Below, piece by piece: positions 43,767-52,795 of a DNA stretch of 64,000 nt. The notes beneath the pieces are model-generated. The model was not told the DNA's origin and made no database searches. It was given only the letters and a program-made list of their open reading frames with translations. This DNA comes from Streptomyces sedi (GTDB lineage: Bacteria > Actinomycetota > Actinomycetes > Streptomycetales > Streptomycetaceae): contig NZ_VDGT01000007.1 in the NCBI RefSeq assembly GCF_006335015.1, positions 186,001-250,000 of the forward strand, in the 5' to 3' direction. A program made the translations under genes and the position numbers. The stretch's first letter is position 1. Every line of letters begins with the position of its first letter.

Positions 43767-45385
43767 TCGAGTTCGACGAGGTCACCTTCCACTACCCGGA
43801 CACGCCCCGGCCCGCGCTGCGCGACGTGCGGCTGTCTCTGCCCGAGGGCGAGCTGTGCCTGGTCGCCGGGCGCACCGGTGTCGGCAAGTCGACGCTGCTG
43901 GGCGCGGTCAACGGGCTGGTGCCCCGGTTCACCGGCGGCCGGCTGGCGGGGCGGGTGACGGTGGCGGGCCAGTCGACGGAGGAACGCCCGCCGCAGGAGT
44001 TCGCCTCGCTCGTCGGCGTGGTGGGGCAGGACCCGCTCGCCGGCTTTGTCACCGACACCGTCGAGGAGGAACTGGCCTACGCGATGGAGCAGTTGGCCGT
44101 TCCGCCCGAGGTGATGCGCAAGCGGGTGGAGGAGACCCTGGACCTGCTGGGCATCGCCGAGCTGCGGCACCGGGCGCTGCGCACCCTCTCCGGCGGTCAG
44201 CAGCAGCGGGTCGCGATCGGCTCGGTGTTCACCACCCACCCGCAGGTGCTGGTGCTGGACGAGCCGACCTCGGCGCTGGACCCCACGGCCGCCGAGGAGG
44301 TGCTGTCCGCCGTGCTGCGGCTGGTGCACGACCTGGGCACCACGGTGCTGATCGCCGAGCACCGGATGGAGCGGGTCCTCCAGTACGCGGACCGGCTGCT
44401 GTATCTCCCGGGCGACGGCACGGTCCGCGACGGCCCCCCGCGGGAGCTGCTGCCGGAGATGGATGTCGCGCCGCCCGTCGTGGAGTTGGGCCGGGTCGCC
44501 GGGTGGAGCCCGCCGCCGCTGTCGGTGCGGGACGCGCGGCGGCACGCGCCCGCGCTGCGCCGCCGGCTCGCCGAGCGCCCGCCGCCCCCGCCCGCCGCGC
44601 GGCCCGCCGCGCCGGCGGCGCTGGTGGCGAAGGGCGTCAGCGTCGCCTACGGCCGGAAGGTCGCGGTGCGCGAGGTGGACCTCGACCTGTTCGGCGGCGA
44701 GGTGACCGCGCTGATGGGGCGGAACGGCGCCGGCAAGTCCTCGCTGCTGTGGGCGCTCCAGGGATCGGGCCCCCGCCGCGCGGGCACCCTGCGCGTGGGG
44801 GGCGAGGACCCGGGCGAACGGGAGCCGGCGGAGGCCAGAAAGCTGGTCGGACTCGTTCCGCAGAGCGCCGCCGACCTGCTCTACCTCCAGACGGTCGCCG
44901 CCGAGTGCGCGCAGGCGGACACCGAGTCCTCCGCCGAACCGGGGCGCTGCCGCGCCCTGTTGGACCGGATGGCGCCCGGCATCGGAGACGCCGCCCATCC
45001 GCGCGACCTCTCCGAGGGGCAGCGTCTCGCGCTGGTGCTCGCCATCCAACTCACCTCCGAGCCCGAGGTGTTGCTGCTGGACGAGCCGACCAGGGGACTG
45101 GACTACGACGCCAAGCGGGCGTTCGGCGCGCTGGTGCGCGAGCTGACCGCCGACGGCCGCCGCACGGTGATGATCGCCACCCACGACGTGGAGTTCGTCG
45201 CCGCCACCGCTGACCGGGTGGTGGTGCTGGCCGACGGCGACCTGGTGGCGGACGGCCCGACGGCCGAAGTGGTCTGCTCCTCCCCCTCGTTCGCCCCCCA
45301 GGTCGCCAAGGTGCTGCGGCCCGAGCCGTGGCTGACGGCCGATCAGGTGAGGCGCTCGTTGGCCGGATCGGCGGTGGCGCCGTGA
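43763..45385 (+). CDS. ecfA: ECF transporter ATPase, two nucleotide-binding domains fused
   Basis: A 540-residue protein with two ABC ATPase domains in one chain. Domain 1: Walker A GRTGVGKST (near residue 36), signature LSGGQQQR, Walker B VLVLDEPTSALD. Domain 2: Walker A GRNGAGKSS (near 320), signature LSEGQ instead of LSGGQ, Walker B VLLLDEPTRGLD, H-loop ATHD. A Pro/Ala-rich linker near residue 275 joins them. It energises uptake with the T and S components. Both junctions overlap by four bases. Confidence 0.87.
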   Translation: MIEFDEVTFHYPDTPRPALRDVRLSLPEGELCLVAGRTGVGKSTLLGAVNGLVPRFTGGRLAGRVTVAGQSTEERPPQEFASLVGVVGQDPLAGFVTDTVEEELAYAMEQLAVPPEVMRKRVEETLDLLGIAELRHRALRTLSGGQQQRVAIGSVFTTHPQVLVLDEPTSALDPTAAEEVLSAVLRLVHDLGTTVLIAEHRMERVLQYADRLLYLPGDGTVRDGPPRELLPEMDVAPPVVELGRVAGWSPPPLSVRDARRHAPALRRRLAERPPPPPAARPAAPAALVAKGVSVAYGRKVAVREVDLDLFGGEVTALMGRNGAGKSSLLWALQGSGPRRAGTLRVGGEDPGEREPAEARKLVGLVPQSAADLLYLQTVAAECAQADTESSAEPGRCRALLDRMAPGIGDAAHPRDLSEGQRLALVLAIQLTSEPEVLLLDEPTRGLDYDAKRAFGALVRELTADGRRTVMIATHDVEFVAATADRVVVLADGDLVADGPTAEVVCSSPSFAPQVAKVLRPEPWLTADQVRRSLAGSAVAP

Positions 45386-46314
45386 GCCGTCTCGAACTCC
45401 CGGGCCACGCCACGGCGTTGCGGGTCGGCCCGCGCGCCGCCCTGGTGCTGGCGCTGGCCAGCCTGATCGGGCTCGCCATGTTCTGCTGGCCGCTGCTGGT
45501 GCCACCGGACCCGCAGCCCGTGGCCCACGCCGACCAGGCGCCGCTGCTCTTCGTGCTGCTGCTGCCGGTGATCCTCGCCGTGGTGCTGGCGGAGATCTCC
45601 GAGGGCGGCATCGACCCCAAGACCCTCGCGCTGCTCGGCGTGCTGGCCGCCGTCAACGCGGCGCTGCGCCCGCTGGGCGCCGGCACGGCCGGCATCGAGA
45701 CGGTCTTCTTCCTGCTGGTGCTCGCCGGGCGGGTCTTCGGGCCGGGCTTCGGCTTCGCCCTGGGCACCGTCTCGCTCTTCGCCTCCGCGCTGCTGACCGC
45801 CGGCATCGGACCCTGGCTGCCGTTCCAGATGATGGCGGCCGGCTGGGTCGGCCTGGGCGCCGGGCTGCTGCCCCGCCGGGTCACCGGCCGCGCCGAGATC
45901 GCGCTGCTCGCCGGGTACGGGGTGGTCAGCGCCTACGCGTTCGGCTTCTTCATGAACCTGTGGTTCTGGCCGTTCGCCGTCGACGACGGCACGCAGCTGT
46001 CGATGGACCCCGAGGCCGGGCCGCTGACCAACCTCCGCACGTTCGCCCTCTACACGCTCGCCACCTCCAGCCTCGGCTGGGACACCGGCCGCGCCCTGAC
46101 CAACGCGGCGGCGATCGCCGTGCTGGGCCCGGCGGTCCTGGTGACGCTGCGCCGGGCCGCGCGGCGCGCCGCGTTCGACGCGCCCGTCTCGTTCGTCCCA
46201 CCGAAGCCCGCCCGGGGGCCCGCCCCCGCGCACACTCCGAAGACCGTCGCCCGGCCGGTCCCCGACCGGGCGCCGAGTACCGCATCCCCGCAGAAGGAAC
46301 GTGAACGCCCATGA
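45382..46314 (+). CDS. ECF transporter substrate-binding (S) component, probably for cobalamin
   Basis: A 310-residue membrane protein with about six helices and a Pro-rich cytoplasmic tail. The segment FFLLVLAGRVFGPGFGFALGTVSLFASALLTAGIGPWLPFQMMAAGW (given by its core GPGFGFALG and GIGPWLPFQM) is the conserved ECF S-component region that faces the T subunit. The riboswitch and transcobalamin-like neighbours point to cobalamin or a corrinoid precursor as cargo, as for CbrT-type S components; this is context inference. Confidence 0.78.
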   Translation: MSRLELPGHATALRVGPRAALVLALASLIGLAMFCWPLLVPPDPQPVAHADQAPLLFVLLLPVILAVVLAEISEGGIDPKTLALLGVLAAVNAALRPLGAGTAGIETVFFLLVLAGRVFGPGFGFALGTVSLFASALLTAGIGPWLPFQMMAAGWVGLGAGLLPRRVTGRAEIALLAGYGVVSAYAFGFFMNLWFWPFAVDDGTQLSMDPEAGPLTNLRTFALYTLATSSLGWDTGRALTNAAAIAVLGPAVLVTLRRAARRAAFDAPVSFVPPKPARGPAPAHTPKTVARPVPDRAPSTASPQKERERP

Positions 46315-47795
46315 CCCACACCGTCGTTGACCAGGAGACCGGGAGCCGGCGCGGCAGACCGTGGCGCCGCGCCGCGGCGCTGGCCTCCGGGGCCGTGCTG
46401 ACGGGCGCGCTGCTGGCGCCCGTCGCCGCCGTGGCCGACGCGCCGCCCGAGCTGAACGCACCCGCCGAGGCGGCGGCGGCCTGGTCGGTCGAGCAGCTCA
46501 CCGACGGCACCCACGCCTCGGAGGACCACGGGCTGACCGCCGACCTGGTGATGGGCTTCGCCGCCAGCGGCACCGCGGGCGACGCGGCCGACCGCGCCAC
46601 CGACTGGCTCGCCGCCCACGCCGCCGACTACGCCCGGCGCGGCGGCGCCGACGCGGTCAACGCGGGCGGCACCGCCAAGCTGGCGCTGGTCGCCTCCATC
46701 CAGCACCGCGACCCGGGCGACTTCGGCGGCCTGGACCTCACCGGGATGCTGCGGGAGCGGATGAACGAGGACGGCCGCTTCACCGACGCGGCACCCACCG
46801 GCGACATGTCCAACCAGTTCAGCCAGTCCCTCGCGGTGCTGGCGCTGCGCCGCAGCGGCGAACTCCCCGACCTGGCGGTCGACTTCCTGGCCTCGACCCG
46901 CTGCGAGACCGGCGGCTTCCCGCTGTCGCTCAGCCGCAACCCGGACCGCTGCAACGCCGACACCGACTCCACCGGCATGGCCGTGCAGGCCCTGGTGGAC
47001 GCCGGCCAGGGCGCCGAAGCGAAGCCCGCGCTGGACTGGCTGGAGGGCCAGCAGCAGGAGAACGGCGGCTTCGGCTACAACACCAGCAGCGCGCCCAACT
47101 CCAACTCCACCGCGCTGGCCGTGCAGGCCCTGCTCGCCGGCGGTCGCGACCAGGCGGCGGCCGACGGCCTGGCCTGGCTGCGCACCCTCCAGGCCGGCTG
47201 CGCCGCGCCCGCCGCCGACCGGGGCGGCGTCGGCTACATGGACCCGGTCATCGACGGGATGGCGCTGCGCGCCACCGCCCAGGTCATACCGGCGCTGGCC
47301 GAGGTGCCGCTGGGCGAGATCGACGGCGCGAACGCCTCCCCCGCGCCCGGCGTGATCGACTGCGCCCCCGACGACGGCTCGGGCGGCGGCACCCAGGGCT
47401 CGGCAGAGGGCACGGACGCCGGCGCGGACGCCGGCGCCGACGCCGGCGGTTCCAGCGGCGGCCCGTCGGGCGGCGACTCCGGAGGCTCCGACGGAGGCGC
47501 CGACGGGAGCACGGACGGCGGCGCCGGCGGCGACGCGGACGGCGACCTGCCCCCGGGCGGCGACCCCAACGAGCCGGGCCCGGCGTCCACCTCGGGCGAC
47601 CTCTCGGACGGCGGCAGCACCTTCGGCGACTCCGACGGCTCCGACGGCGGCCTCGCCACCGGCGGCGCGGGCGGCGGCAACCTGGCCAGCACCGGCACCT
47701 CGGCGCTGCCGCTCGCCGGCTGGGCCGCCGCGCTGCTGGCCGGCGGCGCCGCGCTGTGGGCGGTGGCCCGCCACCGGCGCAGCCGCGCGAGCTGA
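46311..47795 (+). CDS. Wall-anchored transcobalamin/intrinsic-factor-like alpha/alpha-barrel protein (LAxTG)
   Basis: A 494-residue surface protein. The signal peptide spans about residues 1-43. Residues 50-345 are helical repeats of the squalene-cyclase/prenyltransferase type, such as LDWLEGQQQENGGFGYNTSS and NSTALAVQALLAGG; the same alpha/alpha barrel is the N-terminal domain of vertebrate intrinsic factor and transcobalamin. A 110-residue Gly/Ser/Asp spacer follows, then LASTG (458-462), a hydrophobic helix and RHRRSR, a class E sortase signal used in Streptomyces. So it should be covalently fixed to peptidoglycan, holding B12 near the ECF transporter. Paired cysteines (TRCETGG, DRCNAD) may form a disulfide. 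ATG overlaps the S-component stop. Confidence 0.78.
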   Translation: MTHTVVDQETGSRRGRPWRRAAALASGAVLTGALLAPVAAVADAPPELNAPAEAAAAWSVEQLTDGTHASEDHGLTADLVMGFAASGTAGDAADRATDWLAAHAADYARRGGADAVNAGGTAKLALVASIQHRDPGDFGGLDLTGMLRERMNEDGRFTDAAPTGDMSNQFSQSLAVLALRRSGELPDLAVDFLASTRCETGGFPLSLSRNPDRCNADTDSTGMAVQALVDAGQGAEAKPALDWLEGQQQENGGFGYNTSSAPNSNSTALAVQALLAGGRDQAAADGLAWLRTLQAGCAAPAADRGGVGYMDPVIDGMALRATAQVIPALAEVPLGEIDGANASPAPGVIDCAPDDGSGGGTQGSAEGTDAGADAGADAGGSSGGPSGGDSGGSDGGADGSTDGGAGGDADGDLPPGGDPNEPGPASTSGDLSDGGSTFGDSDGSDGGLATGGAGGGNLASTGTSALPLAGWAAALLAGGAALWAVARHRRSRAS

Positions 47796-47886
47796 GCGCT
47801 CCCGCCCCACCCGAGCACCCCCCTTCCCGCCTTCCTGTTCCACGGCTTCCTGTTCCACGCCTTCCGCGCACGAGGAGAGATCACCC

Positions 47887-48384
47887 ATGTCCCGTTCCCA
47901 CACCGCCCGCAGACGCACGCTCGCCGTCACCGCCGCCCTGGGCCTGGCCCTGCTCGCGACGGCGCCCGCCGCTCAGGCCGACGGCGGGGTGTCCGCCGCG
48001 GCGGAGATCGCCGTCTCGCTGACCGTCACCGGCCCGGACGGCGTGCTCTTCGACGGCGACGTCTCCACCGACGGCCATGTCGTCAGCCCGGCCACCGGCG
48101 GCGCCCAGCTCTGCGACGGCACCAACAACGGCGCCAACGCCACCCCCGGCGCGACGCCGACGGCCGCGCTGGACGACGCGGCGACGGCCAACGGCTTCGA
48201 CTGGGACGGCGTCTGGTACACGTCCTTCGACGACTACCTGGTGACCACGATCGACGGCCAGAGCCAGACCGCCGACGACTTCTGGCTGATCTCCGTCAAC
48301 GGAACGGCGACCCCGGTCGGCGGCTGCCAGTTCCAGCTGAGCGCGGGCGACCAGGTGGACTTCGCCTGGACCCCCATCGGCTGA
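47887..48384 (+). CDS. Secreted DUF4430 protein (transcobalamin C-terminal-domain-like)
   Basis: A 165-residue exported protein: signal peptide to about residue 32 (ATAPAAQA), then one beta domain with TAALDDAATANGFDWDG, DDFWLISVNGTATPVGGC and QLSAGDQVDFAW, the DUF4430 pattern found as the second, lid-like domain of transcobalamin and intrinsic factor. No anchor is present, so it is free or bound to the preceding barrel protein. GAGGAGAG precedes ATG 47887. It is the last gene of the riboswitch operon, 91 bases after its partner. Confidence 0.77.
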   Translation: MSRSHTARRRTLAVTAALGLALLATAPAAQADGGVSAAAEIAVSLTVTGPDGVLFDGDVSTDGHVVSPATGGAQLCDGTNNGANATPGATPTAALDDAATANGFDWDGVWYTSFDDYLVTTIDGQSQTADDFWLISVNGTATPVGGCQFQLSAGDQVDFAWTPIG

Positions 48385-48457
48385 CCACCCGCCCGGACCA
48401 GCCGGTCCCGTGGTCGACCACGTTCCCCGCACCCCCGAGCCGCCCACCGGCGTCGAT

Positions 48458-49027
48458 GGGGCGCGGGGAACGGCGCGAGCGACCGGCCACCGGGCTCACG
48501 CCGACAACCCACCCAGGCCACGCACGTGAGCTGTCGACGCACCCTCGCCACGGATGCACCGCGCAGTTCCCCGCGCCCCTCAGGCCGCCACCGACCTCGC
48601 GTGAACCCACACCTGACCGACCACGCCCACCCCCACCAGGGGCGCGGGGAACGGCGCGAGCGACCCAATGCCGGGCTCACGCCGACAACCCACCCAGGCC
48701 ACGCACGTGCATAGTCGGCCAACCCCCGCCACCCAGCATTCGCGCAGTTCCCCGCGCCCCCAAGCAGGCCGCCACCTGCCGAAGCTGAACCCACACCTGA
48801 CCGACCACGCCCACCCCCACCAGGGGCGCGGGGAACTGCGCGAGCGACCCAATGCCGGGCTCACGCCGACAACCCACCCAGGCCACGCACGTGCATAGTC
48901 GGCCAACCCCCGCCACCCAGCATTCGCGCAGTTCCCCGGGCCCCCAAGCAGGCCGCCACCTGCCGAAGCTGAACCCACACCTGACCGACCACGCCCACCA
49001 CACCAGGGGCGCGGGGAACTGCGCGAG
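48458..49027. repeat. Dispersed core element, seven copies in alternating orientation
   Basis: The 729-base gap 48385-49113 is occupied by copies of the element. GGGGCGCGGGGAAC(T/G)GCGCG lies at about 48458, 48639, 48823 and 49004; the inverse CGCAGTTCCCCGCGCCCC at 48562, 48743 and 48926. Units of about 182 bases (inverse copy, roughly 60 bases, forward copy) are repeated in tandem with flanks well over 90% identical. Each unit can fold into a hairpin with a stem near 20 bases. It follows the last gene of the B12 operon. Confidence 0.9.
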
Positions 49028-49113
49028 CAACCACCCACCGGGCCGGGGACGACACCCCAGCCCGGCCGGCAAGGCCGGTGGTGGATGGGGCGTCGCCCGC
49101 GTGTACTGGAGGG

Positions 49114-50124
49114 GTGACCAAGGAAACCGAGCCGCCCCCCGCCGTGCCCGACGCCGTCGCGCCGATGCTGGCGGTCGACGGCCGGCCGCCGGCCGGCGCG
49201 CGGTGGGCCTACGAGTGGAAGTGGGACGGCTACCGCTGCTGCCTGCGGGTCGCGGCCGACGGGCAGACGCGGCTGACCAGCCGCAACGGCAACGACCTCA
49301 CCCCGACCTACCCCGAGCTGACCCAGGCGGGCCCCGGCCCGCTGGCCGGCCGCAGCGCCGTGCTCGACGGCGAGATCGTGGCGCTCGGCCCGAACGGCGG
49401 CCCCGACTTCGGCCGGCTGCAACGCCGCCACCAGCGGCGCCACCCGGGCCGCGCGCTGCTGGCCGAGGTGCCGGTGGTCTTCTTCGCGTTCGACCTGCTG
49501 CTCCTCGACGGCGAGCGGCTGCTGGACCTGCCCTACCGCCGGCGCCGCGCGGCGCTGGAGGCGCTGCCGACCGACCCGGCGGGGCGGATCGCGGTGCCGC
49601 CCTCGCACCCGGGCGCCGAGGCCGACCCCGAGGAGCTGCTGCGGGTCGCGGAGGCGCACGGGCTGGAGGGGCTGATGTCCAAGCGGCTCGACGCCCCCTA
49701 CCAGCCGGGCCGCCGCTCCCCCCGCTGGGTGAAGACGCCGCTGGTGCGCACGGTCGAGGTGGTCGTCGGCGGCTGGCAGCCGGGCTCCGGTCACCGTGCG
49801 GGAACCGTCGGGTCACTGCTGGTCGGCGCGTTCGACGAGGACGGGCTGCTGCGTTACGTCGGTCACGTGGGCAGCGGCTTCAGCGAGGCGGTGCTGGCCG
49901 ATCTGGGCGTCAGGCTGGCGGGGCTGTCCCGCGCGGACAGCCCGTTCGCCGAACGGCTGCCGACCGCGCGGACCCGGGTGGCGCGCTGGGTGGAGCCCCG
50001 GCTGGTCGGCGAGGTGGCCTTCCGCGCCTGGACACGCGAGGGGCGCCTGCGGCAGCCCTCGTGGCGCGGGGCGCGCCCCGACCGCGATCCGGCCGCCGCG
50101 AGGTTGCCCGAAAGACCGTACTGA
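49114..50124 (+). CDS. ATP-dependent DNA ligase (LigC/LigD ligase-domain type)
   Basis: A 336-residue ligase. Motif I is WKWDGYR with the adenylated Lys36; motif III LDGEIVAL, motif IIIa FFAFDLLLLDG, motif IV EGLMSKR and motif V RSPRWVKT follow in order, then an OB-fold with motif VI-like arginines. There are no polymerase or nuclease domains. Such stand-alone ligases take part in end-joining or stationary-phase repair with Ku and LigD-type proteins, none of which is seen here. The GTG has GGAGG very close upstream, so the start is approximate. Confidence 0.83.
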   Translation: MTKETEPPPAVPDAVAPMLAVDGRPPAGARWAYEWKWDGYRCCLRVAADGQTRLTSRNGNDLTPTYPELTQAGPGPLAGRSAVLDGEIVALGPNGGPDFGRLQRRHQRRHPGRALLAEVPVVFFAFDLLLLDGERLLDLPYRRRRAALEALPTDPAGRIAVPPSHPGAEADPEELLRVAEAHGLEGLMSKRLDAPYQPGRRSPRWVKTPLVRTVEVVVGGWQPGSGHRAGTVGSLLVGAFDEDGLLRYVGHVGSGFSEAVLADLGVRLAGLSRADSPFAERLPTARTRVARWVEPRLVGEVAFRAWTREGRLRQPSWRGARPDRDPAAARLPERPY

Positions 50125-50151
50125 CGAGCGAACGCTCATTAACTTACGCTG

Positions 50152-50796
50152 ATGCCCATGGATTCCACCTCACTGGCCGAGGAGACCCGGGCGCTCGTGC
50201 CGGAGCGCGGCCGGGCCGTGCTCGGCCTGGCCGGCCCGCCGGCGGCCGGGAAGTCGACGCTGGCCAGATCGCTGGTGGCGGCGCTCGGCAACGTGGCGGC
50301 CTATGTGCCGTTGGACGGTTTCCATCTCTCCAACGCCCAGCTCGACCGGCTCGGGCTGCGCTCCCGCAAGGGCTCCGAGCCCAGCTTCGACGCGTACGGC
50401 TACGCGGCACTGCTGGCCAGGCTGGTGGCGGCGGCCGGCCGGGAGGCGGTCTACGTGCCGGACTTCGACCGCGCGCTGGACGAGCCGGTGGCGGCCCGCC
50501 ACGTGGTACCGGCCGAGGCGCGGCTGGTGGTGACCGAGGGGAACTACCTGGCGCTGGACGCCCCCGGCTGGCGCGAGGCGCGGGCGTGGATGGACCGGCT
50601 CTGGTACGTGGACGCCCCGGAGGCGCTGCGCGACGCGCGGCTGGTGGACCGTCACCGCCACCACGGCCGTTCCTCGGTGGCGACCCGCGCCTGGATCGAC
50701 GACAACGACCTGCCCAACTCCCTGCTGGTGGCCGCCTCGCGAGCCCGCTGCGACCGCGAGGTGCCGCCCGAGGCCCTCGGCCTGGCGCCCCCGTGA
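50152..50796 (+). CDS. P-loop nucleoside/sugar kinase family protein
   Basis: A 214-residue kinase related to uridine kinase, pantothenate kinase and fructose kinase-like proteins: P-loop GPPAAGKSTLA near residue 28, acceptor-site segment YVPLDGFHLSN, and TEGNYLALD where the family has EGNYLL. The phosphoryl acceptor cannot be deduced. ATG 50152 and 50158 are equally possible; upstream lies a GAGCG-AA-CGCTC inverted repeat (50126-50137) and AT-rich bases that may be its promoter. Confidence 0.75.
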   Translation: MPMDSTSLAEETRALVPERGRAVLGLAGPPAAGKSTLARSLVAALGNVAAYVPLDGFHLSNAQLDRLGLRSRKGSEPSFDAYGYAALLARLVAAAGREAVYVPDFDRALDEPVAARHVVPAEARLVVTEGNYLALDAPGWREARAWMDRLWYVDAPEALRDARLVDRHRHHGRSSVATRAWIDDNDLPNSLLVAASRARCDREVPPEALGLAPP

Positions 50797-50926
50797 CCCG
50801 ACGAAGACCGCGCCGGGGCATCCTCGTACCGGCCCGAGAAGCCCGTTCAGGAACTCTTTAGGCCACTGGTCTGAACTCTGCGAGTGGACGCCCGTTCCCG
50901 TACCTCTCACACGAAAGCACGAAGCG

Positions 50927-52795
50927 ATGGAGCTGACGGTACCTTCCGAGGACGACCTGACCCTGGCCGCCGGCTTCCCCGCCGGCGACCGTGAGCGGTG
51001 GCGTTCCCTCGCGGCCGGCGTGCTGAAGAAGGCCGGCGCGGGCGAACTCTCCGGTGAGGAGGCCGAGTCGAGGCTGTCGACACGGCTGGAGGAGGGCGTG
51101 CGCACCCTGCCGCTGTACACGGCGGAGAACGCGCCCCCCGGCGGGACCGGCTTCCCCGGCGCCGCGCCGTTCCTGCGCGGCGGACGGCCCGAGGGGCCGC
51201 TGATGGGCGGCTGGGAGATCCGGCAGCACCACGCGCAGCCGGTGGCCGCGAAGTTGAACGAGGCTCTCCGCACCGACCTGGAACTCGGTGTGGCGGCGCT
51301 GTGGGTGGCGGTCGGCGACGGCGGGGTGCCGGTGGCGGAGCTGCCCGAGGCGCTGGACGGGGTGCTGCTGGACCTGGCGCCGGTGGTGCTGGACGCGGGC
51401 GCGGGGTACGCGGAGGCGGCGCGCGCCTTCCTCGCGCTGCTCGACGCGCGCGGCGTGGCGCCCGAGGCGGCGCTCGGGGTGCTGGGTGCCGACCCGTTGG
51501 GCGTGCGGGCGCGCACGGGCGCACGCGTGGCGCTGGACGACGCGGTGGCGCTGGCCGTGGAGTGCGCCCGCGGGTATCCGCGGATGCGGGCGCTGGTGGT
51601 GGACGGCACCCCGTTCCACGAGGCGGGCGGCTCGGCCGGGCAGGAGTTGGGGTGTTCGCTGGCGGTCGGGGTGGCGTACGTGCGGGCGCTGGTGGACGGC
51701 GGGCTGCCCGTCGAGGAGGCGCTGCGGCAGCTGGAGTTCCGTTACGCGGTGGACGCTGACCAGTTCCTGGGGATCGCGAAGCTCAGGGCGGCCCGGTGGT
51801 TGTGGGGCCGGGTGGCCGAGGTGTGCGGCGCCACGGGCGAGGCGGGGGCGCAGCGGCAGCACGCGGTGACGTCGCGGGTGATGATGGCGCGCCGCGACCC
51901 GTGGGTGAACATGCTGCGCACCACGGTGGCCGGGCTGGCCGCTGGGGTGGGCGGCGCGGACGCGGTGACGGTGCTGCCGTTCGACGAGGGGCTGGGGCAG
52001 TCGGTCGGGTTCTCGCGGCGGATCGCGCGCAACACGTCGGTGATCCTGGTCGAGGAGTCGCATCTGGGGCGGGTGGTCGATCCGGCGGGCGGCTCCTGGT
52101 ATGTGGAGTCGCTGACGCGGGAGTTGGCCGAGGCGGGCTGGGCGTGGTTCCGGGAGATCGAGGCGGCCGGCGGGATGGCCGCCGCGCTGGACTCGGGGCT
52201 GGTGGAGGAACGGGTCGCCGCCACCTGGCGGGAACGGTCGCGGCGGCTGGCGACCCGGCGGGAGCCGGTCACCGGCGTCAGCGAGTTCCCCGCCCTGGAC
52301 GAGGAGCCGCTGGCGCGGGAGCCGGGCCCGGAACGGCCGGGCGGCGGGCTGCCGTCGGTGCGGCGGGACGACGCGTTCGAGGCGCTGCGGGCGCGCGCGG
52401 ACGCGCACCTGGCGGCGGAGGGGCGGCGGCCGAGAGTCTTCCTCGCCACGCTGGGGCCGGTCGCGGCGCACACCGGGCGGGCGACGTTCGCGGCCAACCT
52501 GTTCCAGGCCGGCGGGATCGAGCCGGTCCGCCCGGAAGGACCGGTCGACGCCGCCACGGTGGCCGGGGCGTTCGCCGAGAGCGGGGCCTCGGTGGCGTGT
52601 CTGTGCGGCGCGGACGCCGGTTACGCGGAGAGCGCGGCGGAGGTCGCCGGCGCCTTGGTGGCGGCGGGCGCGCGGCGGGTCTATCTGGCCGGGCGGCTAC
52701 CGGAACCACCGGACGGCGTGGACGAGTTGGTCTTCGCCGGCGGCGACGCGGTCGCGGTGCTCCAGGCGGCGCTGGAAACGATGGGAGTGGCGTGA
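50927..52795 (+). CDS. mutA: Methylmalonyl-CoA mutase small (beta) subunit
   Basis: A 622-residue homologue of the large mutase subunit lacking the B12-binding DxHxxG motif: the C-terminal flavodoxin-like domain is present ([29 protein letters not shown]) but the His ligand site is replaced. It holds the catalytic subunit in an alpha-beta heterodimer. TIM-barrel segments [12 protein letters not shown] and [15 protein letters not shown] match MutA. Its stop overlaps the mutB ATG (TGATG). Confidence 0.88.
   Translation: MELTVPSEDDLTLAAGFPAGDRERWRSLAAGVLKKAGAGELSGEEAESRLSTRLEEGVRTLPLYTAENAPPGGTGFPGAAPFLRGGRPEGPLMGGWEIRQHHAQPVAAKLNEALRTDLELGVAALWVAVGDGGVPVAELPEALDGVLLDLAPVVLDAGAGYAEAARAFLALLDARGVAPEAALGVLGADPLGVRARTGARVALDDAVALAVECARGYPRMRALVVDGTPFHEAGGSAGQELGCSLAVGVAYVRALVDGGLPVEEALRQLEFRYAVDADQFLGIAKLRAARWLWGRVAEVCGATGEAGAQRQHAVTSRVMMARRDPWVNMLRTTVAGLAAGVGGADAVTVLPFDEGLGQSVGFSRRIARNTSVILVEESHLGRVVDPAGGSWYVESLTRELAEAGWAWFREIEAAGGMAAALDSGLVEERVAATWRERSRRLATRREPVTGVSEFPALDEEPLAREPGPERPGGGLPSVRRDDAFEALRARADAHLAAEGRRPRVFLATLGPVAAHTGRATFAANLFQAGGIEPVRPEGPVDAATVAGAFAESGASVACLCGADAGYAESAAEVAGALVAAGARRVYLAGRLPEPPDGVDELVFAGGDAVAVLQAALETMGVA

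Noticed and set aside
48458..49027. Regular repeats suggesting a CRISPR array
   Set aside because: The sequence between core copies is itself repeated, orientation alternates and unit length is about 180 bases, so there are no unique spacers; no cas genes are present.
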